This document shows positions 8,840-16,869 of a stretch of 32,382 bases of DNA, one piece after another. The translations under genes and the position numbers were made by a program. How positions within the stretch are numbered: the first letter of the stretch is position 1; every line of letters starts with the position of its first letter. This stretch comes from Methanobacteriaceae archaeon (GTDB lineage: Archaea; Methanobacteriota; Methanobacteria; Methanobacteriales; Methanobacteriaceae), in assembly GCA_900766745.1 (NCBI GenBank), contig CAAFWR010000019.1, positions 1-32,382 on the forward strand, read 5' to 3'. Below the pieces are notes generated by a model. It was not told the origin of the DNA, did not search any database, and saw only the letters and a program-made list of their open reading frames with translations.

Positions 8840-9565
8840 ATGATTTTAGATTTATATAAGGATTCATTTGAATTTGCAGGTCAAGATTTTAAAGTTCTTC
8901 TTAAATTAGGTATTTTATCTATTTTGTCCTTTTTTATAATTCCTGCATTTCTTATTTCAGGTTATCAATATAGGGTTGTATCTACGGGAATTAACGGTAT
9001 GATTGGAGGAGACGATAAACTTCCGTCTTTTGAAAATCTAACTGGAATGTTTGTTGATGGAATAAAATATTTTGTAACACAATTGATTTATTTTGTTGTT
9101 CCAATTATTATATTTGGAATATTGTTCTATTTAGGTCAGTATTTTAATAATTATCCATTAATAATGCTTTCTGTAATTGTTGGAGTGATTTTATTTATTG
9201 TTTCAATGCTTTATTGGTTTATTGCACTTCCAAATATGGTGGCAAACAATGGATCCTTTAAAGCAGCATTTGATTTCAGCAGACTAAATGAAATTATTAA
9301 AATGATTGGTGCTGGAAGATTTATTGTATTTTATATTGGAATATTATTAATAGTCTTTGTAGTATCTATTGTTGTTTTCTTTATTTTATCAGCAATATTC
9401 GGTTTATTCGGACTTGCAATACTTACTATTAATCCATCTGCATCTTTTGGTCTTTTCACTGGTTATTCATTAATCTTTGAAGCAATATTCGCATTTATTG
9501 TTGGACCATATTTATCAATATTTGTAGGACGTGCAACTGGACTTATATATGCTGTCGGTGAATAA
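8840..9565 (+). CDS. DUF4013-like integral membrane protein, first copy
   Basis: A 241-residue protein with about six hydrophobic segments. After the first helix comes GYQYRVVSTGI, then GDDKLPSFENLTGMFVDGIK. This matches the DUF4013 pattern G-Y...R, LP-F, dGlK seen in archaeal membrane proteins. Its function is unknown. The ATG at 8840 is preferred over the GTG at 8831 because that GTG is part of the GGTGAT binding site directly after the Xre stop. The next gene starts one base after its stop and encodes a related protein, so the pair probably arose by duplication and may work as a heteromer. Confidence 0.7.
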   Translation: MILDLYKDSFEFAGQDFKVLLKLGILSILSFFIIPAFLISGYQYRVVSTGINGMIGGDDKLPSFENLTGMFVDGIKYFVTQLIYFVVPIIIFGILFYLGQYFNNYPLIMLSVIVGVILFIVSMLYWFIALPNMVANNGSFKAAFDFSRLNEIIKMIGAGRFIVFYIGILLIVFVVSIVVFFILSAIFGLFGLAILTINPSASFGLFTGYSLIFEAIFAFIVGPYLSIFVGRATGLIYAVGE

Positions 9566-9566
9566 T

Positions 9567-10376
9567 ATGAGTGTTACAGATATTATTAAAAAAGCAATTG
9601 ATTATCCTAAAAATAGTCTTAAGAATACTGTAATCTTTGCAGGATTTTTAATTTTATTTTCATTATTGTCAAATTTATCAGGCTACTTTTTATTTTCAGA
9701 TGTAAATGAAAATATGATGGAGATGTCTAAAACTTTCACAGAATTAATTTCTAACATCTATTCAACTTTAAGTGTTGCTGACTGGTTAATTGTCATAATC
9801 GGTTCAATAGCATCAATTATAGTTTACTTATTAATTGAAGGATATATCTATAGGGTCTATAACGGTGAAGACACACTTCCGGAATTTAATAATTTTAAAG
9901 AAATGTTGGTGGAAGGTCTTAAAATCATTGGAGTAACAATTATCTATGATATTATTCCAGCTATCATTCTATTTTTAGGATTTTACACTGGTTCAGAATA
10001 TAACTCAGGTATTGGATGGGCATTAATTGTTATTGGATTGATTTTATTAATAATCGCTGATTTATTCTTAAAACCATTTGCAATAGCTAATATGGTTAAA
10101 AAAGGAGAATTTAAAGGAGCTTTGGATATTAGTTCAATTACGAATAGAATATTGCAAATCGGTATTTTGCCTTATATCGGCGCTGTAATATTCATAGCTA
10201 TTATCTCTGCTATTGTGTACTTTGCAATTTCAGTATTATTAACAAGTTCATTGTTCTTATTGGTTATTCCTTATATCTGGATTTTTTTAATGACAATGTT
10301 TGTTATAATTAGTGCTGTTGTAGCAAGTTATCTTAACTTGTTTTCTAATAAAGTATATCAACTTTTATATGATTAG
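9567..10376 (+). CDS. DUF4013-like integral membrane protein, second copy
   Basis: A 269-residue membrane protein with about six hydrophobic segments. It shows the same layout as its neighbour: EGYIYRVYNGEDTLPEFNNF, then a VEGLK helix, a second membrane pair, and FKGALDIS near the last third, which parallels FKAAFDFS in the first copy. The ATG at 9567 follows GGTGA (9557-9561); the longer frame from 9531 would overlap the first gene by 35 bases and lacks a site. Function unknown. It is part of the Xre-membrane-membrane operon. Confidence 0.7.
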   Translation: MSVTDIIKKAIDYPKNSLKNTVIFAGFLILFSLLSNLSGYFLFSDVNENMMEMSKTFTELISNIYSTLSVADWLIVIIGSIASIIVYLLIEGYIYRVYNGEDTLPEFNNFKEMLVEGLKIIGVTIIYDIIPAIILFLGFYTGSEYNSGIGWALIVIGLILLIIADLFLKPFAIANMVKKGEFKGALDISSITNRILQIGILPYIGAVIFIAIISAIVYFAISVLLTSSLFLLVIPYIWIFLMTMFVIISAVVASYLNLFSNKVYQLLYD

Positions 10377-10397
10377 AGAAAGTATTATAAACTTTCT
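10377..10397 (+). terminator. Hairpin between DUF4013 operon and CPBP gene
   Basis: AGAAAGT (10377-10383) and ACTTTCT (10391-10397) pair around ATTATAA, and a T-rich run follows at 10408-10415. It can act as a terminator of the upstream operon. The loop sequence TATTATAAA is also the best TATA candidate for the CPBP gene about 30 bases downstream, so the element may have both roles. Confidence 0.4.
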
Positions 10398-10417
10398 TTA
10401 ATATATTCTTTTTTTAC

Positions 10418-11167
10418 ATGAATACAATAAACAGTGCTTTAAAACAGATTTCTATTTTTAAGCTTGCTGCTGTTTTACTTTTAATTTTTTTAATAGCTGT
10501 TATTTTTGATTTCGACGGGATTTTTGACTTTTTAGAAATTATCTTGCTTCTATTTTTTATTTATAAATTTAAAGACTGTAAAGCAGACTTTAAAAAGAAG
10601 TTTAAAGGAATTTTTAGCCAGAGATATCTGAAAAATATTTTTATAATAGTTATTTTAAATATTCTATTTTCCTACGGGATGATTTATCTATCTTATTTGA
10701 TTCTGTACTTCATTCCAGATTTATATTCCTTGTTTACATTTTCTATAGGTAACCAAAGTATAGCTTTCGCCGGATCATTGCTAAGTGTTATATTATTGGC
10801 TCCAATTGTAGAGGAGCTATTGTTTAGAGGAATAATTTTCAATAAGATTAATGAGTATTTTTCATTGACTGTTGCAATTTTAGTTTCATCATTTCTATTT
10901 GGAATTTCCCATGAATTTGGAGGAATGTTTTCAGCATTTGTTTTTGGAATTTGTATGGTTATGTTATATTTAAAAACATCAAATATCCTGGTCCCGATTT
11001 TTGCTCATTTTTTAAACAATTTATTTTCTGAGATAATATATTATTTAGACTATAATTCAATCTTATTTTCCAATACCCTTGTGATAATTGTTGTTTCTAT
11101 TTTAGCTATTGTATCTGCATATCTCCTATTTGCTTCCATATTCAAAGAGTGGAGAAAGTTGTCTTAA
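10418..11167 (+). CDS. CPBP family intramembrane metalloprotease (Rce1/CAAX-like)
   Basis: A 249-residue protein with about eight membrane segments. The Abi/CPBP motifs are intact: EELLFRG (E132, E133, R137), FGISHE (H165) and FAHFLNN (H197, N201), the expected glutamate-histidine active site of type II CAAX proteases. Bacterial and archaeal members cleave unknown membrane substrates, and some act in self-immunity to bacteriocins. No ribosome binding site precedes the ATG, and a TATA-like element lies about 30 bases upstream, so the message may be nearly leaderless. The position right after the Xre-DUF4013 operon may be functional, but it has its own promoter. Confidence 0.85.
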   Translation: MNTINSALKQISIFKLAAVLLLIFLIAVIFDFDGIFDFLEIILLLFFIYKFKDCKADFKKKFKGIFSQRYLKNIFIIVILNILFSYGMIYLSYLILYFIPDLYSLFTFSIGNQSIAFAGSLLSVILLAPIVEELLFRGIIFNKINEYFSLTVAILVSSFLFGISHEFGGMFSAFVFGICMVMLYLKTSNILVPIFAHFLNNLFSEIIYYLDYNSILFSNTLVIIVVSILAIVSAYLLFASIFKEWRKLS

Positions 11168-11178
11168 ACTGAAATATA

Positions 11179-11186
11179 TTTATAAG
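11179..11186 (+). promoter_or_regulatory. TATA box of fsr
   Basis: TTTATAAG sits about 40 bases before the fsr ATG, predicting a start near 11207, just before the GAGAGGTGA ribosome binding site at 11208-11216. No palindrome is visible around it. Confidence 0.5.
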
Positions 11187-11220
11187 ATAAGAATATATTA
11201 TTTCTACGAGAGGTGAAAAT

Positions 11221-13266
11221 ATGCTTGAAGATTTTATTAATAAACTTAAAAATAAAGCTTCCGGTGAGATATCTGAACAGATGATTGATCAGATTCTAGA
11301 AGAGGCTAAAAACATAGCAAAAGATAGTGGAAATGGAGAAATTACTCAAGAAATCGTTAACAAAATTGCAGAAAAAATGATTAACACAGGGGATTACTTA
11401 AAAAAATTCAGCGATAATAGTAATCCTGAATGGGCATTGAACAAGATTGTCGATAATGGTTTCTGTGCAGCTTGCGGAACCTGTGAGATCGTTTGTCCTA
11501 ACAATTTTGTTGATTTCGATGAAGGGCCTTCCTTAGGAGAATACTGCAGACGTTTAGGTAATGGAATGTGTCAGGAAGTATGTCCTCGTGTAAGCTCTGG
11601 AAGATATCAAATAAGTTTACGTGAAGACTTTTTTGAAGAGTATTATTATGCAAAGGGCTCTACTAACGGTCAAGACGGTGGTGTTGTCACTACCTTTTTA
11701 AAAGATTTAATCAAAAAAGGAAAAATTGATGGAGCTATTGTTGTTGGCGATGCAAAATGGAAACCAGTATCCCTTATAATTAAAGATGCTGATGCATTAG
11801 ACCACACCGTTAAATCTAAATATGCTATTTCACCTTTATCTGCTCTTAAAAAAGCTGGAAATATGGGACTTGAAAAAGTAGCTGTAGTTGGTCTTCCTTG
11901 TCAAGTTGAGGGAATTAGAAAATACCAGTATTATCCATATCTTGCTAAACATTCATCTGAAATTGGTGATGAAGGTTATCCGGTCAAACTTCCAAAAATA
12001 GAATACTTAATTGGATTATTCTGTACTGAAAAATTCACATTAGATACCATTAAAAAAACTTGTGCTGATAATGAAATAGATGTTGGGGACGTTGAGAAAT
12101 TTGACGTTAGCAATGGAAAATTCATAATGAAAACTGCAGACAAAACCATTGAAGTTCCTGTAAAAGACATGGAGGCATTCTCTGGTTGTGAAGTTTGTCG
12201 TGATTTTGCATCTGATTTAGCTGATGTTTCTGTTGGTAATGTAGGATCTCCTGAGGGCTATTCTACTGTTATTGTAAGAACTGAAAAAGGAAAAGATATT
12301 GCAGATGCAGTAACATTAGAAGAAGGTGCAGATTTAGATGCAATCAATAAGTTAGCTGACTTCAAATTAAAAAGATTCCGCAAAAACATTGATGAGCGTA
12401 TCAAAAATAATGAATTCGTATCTTATTACTGGAATGACTATAAAGGAGGGTCTGGTGTAAGGGCTGATGGAAATTATTTTGTTCGTGTAAGAGCAAAACC
12501 AAGCGGATTCTATCAATTGGAAGATACAGAATATATTAATAAAATCGCAGAAGAATATCAGGCAAGAATAAAACTAACAAATCGTGGAACATATGAGCTT
12601 CACGACATTAAACCTAAAGATGTTGAGGAAGTTACTGAGAAACTTGATGCTCATAATTTACTTACAGGAAGTGAAGGGCCACTTGTAAGAGCAACATTAG
12701 CTTGTCCTGGTCAGTTCAACTGTAGTTTGGGATTAATACCAACTACAGCATTATGTTATGAGCTGGAAGAGAAATTCAGTGAAATGCCTGCAAATTACAA
12801 GTTTAAAATAGCTATTAATGGTTGTCCAAACAAATGTTCAAGACCACAAATCCATGATTTCGGAATAGCTGGAATAACATATCCTAAAGTTAATTCAGAG
12901 AAATGTAATGGTTGTGGAAGATGTGAGGATGTTTGTAAGGTCAATGCTCCTTCAATAAGGGGACAAACATCCTATACCAATTATTCAATCTGTTATGGTT
13001 GTGGAAAATGTATTAAGGCATGTCCTCATGAAGCTAGAGAAACTAAATTCCATGGTTATGAGGTATATGTAGGTGGAAAAGCAGGTAGGCAAGTCATTGA
13101 AGGTGTAAGACTGGAACTTGAAAATACTGACGAAATAGTTGATTTAATTTCAAAAGTTATTAAAACTTATAATAAATTAGCTATTAAACCACAAAAAGAA
13201 AGATTGGCTCAAACTATGGAAAGGATTGGTCAAGCACAATTTATGGAAGAAGTTAAGAATGCTTAA
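11221..13266 (+). CDS. fsr: F420-dependent sulfite reductase
   Basis: This enzyme reduces sulfite to sulfide with reduced coenzyme F420, both detoxifying sulfite (which poisons methyl-CoM reductase) and supplying sulfide. Domain order: a helical extension (1-78), a 4Fe-4S ferredoxin part with CAACGTCEIVCP (C82, C85, C88, C92), an FrhB/FpoF-like flavin and F420 domain (GLPCQVEG, GLFCTEKF, CEVCRDFASDLADVSVGN), then the siroheme reductase half. That half has CPGQFNC and GCPNKC for the siroheme-4Fe-4S site, and two ferredoxin clusters (CNGCGRCEDVC, CYGCGKCIKAC) inserted. At 681 residues it is about 60 longer than the M. jannaschii enzyme as I recall it, because of the N-terminal extension. The ATG follows GAGGTGA. 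Confidence 0.9.
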   Translation: MLEDFINKLKNKASGEISEQMIDQILEEAKNIAKDSGNGEITQEIVNKIAEKMINTGDYLKKFSDNSNPEWALNKIVDNGFCAACGTCEIVCPNNFVDFDEGPSLGEYCRRLGNGMCQEVCPRVSSGRYQISLREDFFEEYYYAKGSTNGQDGGVVTTFLKDLIKKGKIDGAIVVGDAKWKPVSLIIKDADALDHTVKSKYAISPLSALKKAGNMGLEKVAVVGLPCQVEGIRKYQYYPYLAKHSSEIGDEGYPVKLPKIEYLIGLFCTEKFTLDTIKKTCADNEIDVGDVEKFDVSNGKFIMKTADKTIEVPVKDMEAFSGCEVCRDFASDLADVSVGNVGSPEGYSTVIVRTEKGKDIADAVTLEEGADLDAINKLADFKLKRFRKNIDERIKNNEFVSYYWNDYKGGSGVRADGNYFVRVRAKPSGFYQLEDTEYINKIAEEYQARIKLTNRGTYELHDIKPKDVEEVTEKLDAHNLLTGSEGPLVRATLACPGQFNCSLGLIPTTALCYELEEKFSEMPANYKFKIAINGCPNKCSRPQIHDFGIAGITYPKVNSEKCNGCGRCEDVCKVNAPSIRGQTSYTNYSICYGCGKCIKACPHEARETKFHGYEVYVGGKAGRQVIEGVRLELENTDEIVDLISKVIKTYNKLAIKPQKERLAQTMERIGQAQFMEEVKNA

Positions 13267-13267
13267 C

Positions 13268-13286
13268 TTCTTTTTATCTTTTTTTT
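13268..13286 (+). terminator. Oligo-T terminator after fsr
   Basis: CTTCTTTTTATC followed by eight T directly after the fsr stop, the T-run type of archaeal terminator. No strong hairpin is present. Confidence 0.5.
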
Positions 13287-13328
13287 AAAATCAAAATTTT
13301 TTTATAAAATGTAGTCCAATTATTTTTT

Positions 13329-13727
13329 ATGGATTTAAAAAAGATTGGTATAATAGTTGCTATTTTAGGACTTATTTTCACTGTTTATTTTATGGATAAT
13401 TGGGATTATATGATTTTTGGCGTGACTATTGTCATGTTCGGTTTTTTAATAGCTTTATTTGGTCTTTTAGATAGTGTTAAAAAACAAAAGATCATTAATG
13501 ATAATCTGGACAAGGATATTGAAAACTTTATCCAGCCACTTATTACCAGATATTCAAATTTAAATAAGGAATATATGAAAACCTGTTCTAAAGAGGAGTA
13601 TGTTCAAAAAAGGCTTCAAATGAATAGGGATTTAGAAAAAGAACTTACTGAAGGGTTGCCTTACTTGTCTAAAAACGATATCAAAAAGATTGTTATTGAT
13701 TTTAGCCGTAATCAGGACAGTCTTTAG
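13329..13727 (+). CDS. Small membrane protein with cytoplasmic helical tail, unknown function
   Basis: A 132-residue protein I do not recognise. Two hydrophobic helices (about 7-23 and 30-48) are joined by a short turn (DNWDYM). A charged, helix-rich tail of about 80 residues follows, which should lie in the cytoplasm by the positive-inside rule (KKQK after helix 2). The ATG at 13329 has no binding site, but TTTATAAA at 13301-13308 is centred about 25 bases upstream, so translation is probably leaderless. It stands alone between fsr and the trp operon, at the place where trpY lies in Methanothermobacter, but it is not a TrpY: no DNA-binding or ACT domain is seen. Confidence 0.6.
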   Translation: MDLKKIGIIVAILGLIFTVYFMDNWDYMIFGVTIVMFGFLIALFGLLDSVKKQKIINDNLDKDIENFIQPLITRYSNLNKEYMKTCSKEEYVQKRLQMNRDLEKELTEGLPYLSKNDIKKIVIDFSRNQDSL

Positions 13728-13751
13728 ATTATTTTTTTTAAAATTTTTATC

Positions 13752-13790
13752 AATGTACATTTTGTGACAACAAGGTTTTAAATAGTACAT
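13752..13790 (+). promoter_or_regulatory. trp operon promoter with TGTACA-type operator boxes
   Basis: The TATA box is TTTTAAATA (13776-13784). Upstream lies the perfect 10-bp palindrome AATGTACATT (13752-13761), which contains TGTACA. A second box, AGTACAT (13784-13790), directly follows the TATA element; the two are 30 bases, about three helical turns, apart. TGTACA is the TRP box bound by TrpY in Methanothermobacter thermautotrophicus. The predicted transcript start, near 13805, leaves a leader too short for attenuation, so repressor control is expected. Confidence 0.7.
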
Positions 13791-13818
13791 TATTATTAAT
13801 AGTATAATAGTGATAAAA

Positions 13819-15300
13819 ATGTTTTCCCCAACTTTAGAAGAAGTAAAAGAAATAGCTAAAAATAAAGAATATAAAAGGATTCCAATAAGCTCAGAACTAT
13901 TTTCGGATATTGCGACTCCTATTGAAGTAATGAAAAAACTCAAAAAGATTAGTAAACACTGTTATATGTTGGAAAGTGTGGAAGAAAGTGAACAATGGGG
14001 AAGATATAGTTTTCTTGGTTATAATCCACTTTTAGAGTTTACCTGCCAGGACAATGTTGTTACAATTAAAGATGTCAGCAGTGGAGATGTGAAAACATTT
14101 GAATCTGCACATCCTCGAGATATTATTAATGATCTAATAAATGAGAACAGAGCTCCAAAAATTCCTGAATTACCAACATTTGCTGGAGGTTTTGTGGGAT
14201 ATTTTGCATATGATTATATTAAATATGTGGAGCCTTCCCTTAAATTAGACGCAGAAAATCAGGATCAATTTAAAGATATTGATTTAATGTTATTCGATAA
14301 GGTAATTGCATTTGATAATTTCAAACAAAAGATTGTCTTAATAGTAAACATGAAAACTGACAATTTGGAAGAAAATTATCATAAAGCTATTGAAGAATTA
14401 AAGGAAATGGAAAATTTAATTAAAAATGGCGAAAAAGCGGACATTCCTCCATTAGAACTCAAATCAGATTTTAAACCAGTATTCTCAAGAGAGGAATATT
14501 GTGAAATGGTAGATAAAGCTAAAAGCTATATTGTGGAAGGAGATATTTTTCAGGTAGTGCTGTCAAACAGAATTGAAGCCAATATTAAGGGAAGTCTTTT
14601 TGACACATACAGAGTTCTAAGAACTACAAACCCTTCACCTTACATGTTCTATTTCTCAAGTAATGATATTGAAATTGCAGGAGCATCACCAGAAACTCTT
14701 GTAAAGCTTGCTGATAGAAAGTTATATACATTTCCATTAGCAGGAACCAGACCTAGAGGCAAAACAACGAAAGAGGATTTAAATCTAGAAAAAGAGCTTT
14801 TAAGTGATGAAAAAGAATTAGCTGAACATAACATGCTTGTAGATTTAGGACGTAATGATATTGGAAGAATATCTGAAATAGGTTCTGTTTCTGTTGACAA
14901 ATACCTTTCAATAGAAAGATTTTCACATGTAATGCATATCGGATCAACTGTTACTGGAACGTTAAGGGATAATCTAGATACGCTGGCAGCTATTGACTCA
15001 ATCTTGCCTGCAGGAACACTTTCAGGAGCACCAAAAATAAGAGCTTGCGAAATCATTAACGAACTTGAAGATAATAAAAGAGGAATATATGGTGGTGCAA
15101 TCGGCTATATAGATTTAAGTGGAAATATTGATACCTGCATCTCAATCAGAATAGCTTTTGCAAGAAACGGAAAAGTTTTCATCCGTTCCGGTGCGGGGAT
15201 TGTAGCAGATAGTGTTCCGAACAATGAATTTGATGAATGTTTAAATAAAGCAGCAGCCGTTATAAATGCTTTAAAAATAGCTAATGGAGGAATAAAATGA
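13819..15300 (+). CDS. trpE: Anthranilate synthase component I
   Basis: This enzyme converts chorismate to anthranilate with ammonia supplied by the TrpG domain. The chorismate-binding core is intact: GASPETLVKL, PLAGTRPRGKT, LVDLGRNDIGR, RFSHVMHIGSTV, AGTLSGAPKIRA and the C-terminal GAGIVADS. An MLES motif near the N-terminus corresponds to the LLES tryptophan feedback site. The ATG at 13819 is chosen because the GTG at 13810 belongs to the GTGAT ribosome binding site. It has 493 residues, normal length. It is the first gene of the operon, and its stop overlaps the next start as ATGA (15297-15300). Confidence 0.96.
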   Translation: MFSPTLEEVKEIAKNKEYKRIPISSELFSDIATPIEVMKKLKKISKHCYMLESVEESEQWGRYSFLGYNPLLEFTCQDNVVTIKDVSSGDVKTFESAHPRDIINDLINENRAPKIPELPTFAGGFVGYFAYDYIKYVEPSLKLDAENQDQFKDIDLMLFDKVIAFDNFKQKIVLIVNMKTDNLEENYHKAIEELKEMENLIKNGEKADIPPLELKSDFKPVFSREEYCEMVDKAKSYIVEGDIFQVVLSNRIEANIKGSLFDTYRVLRTTNPSPYMFYFSSNDIEIAGASPETLVKLADRKLYTFPLAGTRPRGKTTKEDLNLEKELLSDEKELAEHNMLVDLGRNDIGRISEIGSVSVDKYLSIERFSHVMHIGSTVTGTLRDNLDTLAAIDSILPAGTLSGAPKIRACEIINELEDNKRGIYGGAIGYIDLSGNIDTCISIRIAFARNGKVFIRSGAGIVADSVPNNEFDECLNKAAAVINALKIANGGIK

Positions 15301-16868
15301 TTATTTTAATAGATAACTATGACAGTTTTTCATATAATCTTTATCAACTAATCGGAGAAGTTGATCCTGAGATAAAGGTTTTTAGAAATGATGAGGTTAC
15401 TTTAGAAGAAATTAGGGAATTGAATCCAGAAGCAATTATTTTATCTCCAGGACCTGGAAGACCAGAAGAGAGTGGGATTTGTATAGATGTCGTAAAAGAG
15501 TTTACAGGACATGTTCCTATTCTTGGTATTTGTTTAGGCCATCAGGCAATATGCGCTGCTTTTGGTGGTGAGATTAGCTATGCTGATCGGTTGATGCACG
15601 GAAAATCATCCCTAGTTGAATTGGATAATGGGGAATATATCTTTAAAAATTTAACATCTCCTATAACCGTTGGAAGATACCATTCTTTAAGTTTAAAGGA
15701 TGAAGCTCCAGAGGATTTGGAAGTAATAGCTAAAAGCGAAGATGGGGAAGTTATGGCAGTTAAACACAAGCAATTCCCTGTTTATGGTCTTCAGTTTCAT
15801 CCGGAATCAATTTTAACTCCTGATGGTTTTACCATTATTAAAAACTTCCTTGGAGATTATATGATTAACAAAACTATTGTTAAGCTTACTGAAGGACAGG
15901 ATTTGGATTACAGGGAAGCTTTCCAAACAATGGATGAGATAATGAGCGGAAAAGCTAATGAAATCGAAATCAGTAGCTATTTAACTGGATTAACAATTAA
16001 AGGACCAACAATTGAAGAAATTTCAGCCTCTGCAGAAGCAATGAGAAAACACGCTTTGGAATTTAAAACAGATTTGGATGTTCTGGAAATTGTAGGTACT
16101 GGAGGTGACAAATCAAACAGCTTTAATATCTCTACTACTTCAGCTATTGTTATATCTGCTGCAGAAGTTCCAATAACCAAACATGGAAATCGTTCAGCCT
16201 CAAGTAAGTGTGGTTCTGCAGATGTTTTAGAAGAGCTTGGTGTAAACATAAATCTCTCTCCTGAAGAAAGCTTAGATGTGTTTGATGAAGCCAATATCTG
16301 TTTTTTATTCGCACAAAAATATCACCAGGCCATGAAACATGTAGCTAATGTAAGATCTAATCTTGGAGTTAAAACCATTTTTAACATTTTAGGTCCTCTT
16401 ACAAATCCCGCACATGCTAAAAATCAGGTTTTAGGAGTATACTCTGAGGAACTTGTAGAACCCTTAGCTAAAGTGCTTGTAAATTTAGGCATCAAATCAG
16501 CTATGGTGGTATACGGTCAGGATGGGTTAGACGAAATTTCCATATCTGATAAAACAACAGTTTGTGAAGTGAGAGATTCTAAAATTACTAAATATGAGAT
16601 ATCTCCAGAAGATTATGGCATTCCTCTTGCTGAAAAATCAGACATTGTTGGTGGAGATGCAAGCTTCAATGCAGAAATTACATTAGGTATTCTTAAAGGT
16701 AAGAAGGGACCTAAAAGAGATGCCGTTTTAATGAATTCTGCAGCAGGATTATATGTGGCAGGTAAAGCAAAATCAATGGAAGAAGGTATTAAAATAGCAG
16801 AAGATGTTATTGATTCTGGAAAAGCGTTGGAACAATTAGACAGATTTGTAGAACTTACTAACGATTAA
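15297..16868 (+). CDS. trpGD: Fused anthranilate synthase glutaminase and anthranilate phosphoribosyltransferase
   Basis: One 523-residue frame encodes two enzymes. Residues 1-189 are the TrpG amidotransferase (GICLGHQ with nucleophile C79, FHPES with H168 and E170), which feeds ammonia to TrpE. From about 192 on is TrpD, which joins anthranilate to PRPP: a helical N-domain, GTGGDKSNSFNIST (267-280), KHGNRSASSKCGSADVLE, and a C-terminal LMNSAAGLYVAG. The linker is very short. In Methanothermobacter trpG and trpD are separate and trpD lies at the operon end, so this layout is a rearrangement; enterobacteria have a fusion in the same order. The start overlaps trpE by 4 bases. Confidence 0.95.
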   Translation: MIILIDNYDSFSYNLYQLIGEVDPEIKVFRNDEVTLEEIRELNPEAIILSPGPGRPEESGICIDVVKEFTGHVPILGICLGHQAICAAFGGEISYADRLMHGKSSLVELDNGEYIFKNLTSPITVGRYHSLSLKDEAPEDLEVIAKSEDGEVMAVKHKQFPVYGLQFHPESILTPDGFTIIKNFLGDYMINKTIVKLTEGQDLDYREAFQTMDEIMSGKANEIEISSYLTGLTIKGPTIEEISASAEAMRKHALEFKTDLDVLEIVGTGGDKSNSFNISTTSAIVISAAEVPITKHGNRSASSKCGSADVLEELGVNINLSPEESLDVFDEANICFLFAQKYHQAMKHVANVRSNLGVKTIFNILGPLTNPAHAKNQVLGVYSEELVEPLAKVLVNLGIKSAMVVYGQDGLDEISISDKTTVCEVRDSKITKYEISPEDYGIPLAEKSDIVGGDASFNAEITLGILKGKKGPKRDAVLMNSAAGLYVAGKAKSMEEGIKIAEDVIDSGKALEQLDRFVELTND

Positions 16869-16869
16869 T

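Noticed and set aside
13632..13943. Reverse open frame across the trp promoter, at the place of trpY
   Set aside because: Checked as a possible divergent trpY, but it overlaps the conserved start of trpE and the upstream gene, and shows no DNA-binding or ACT-like pattern.
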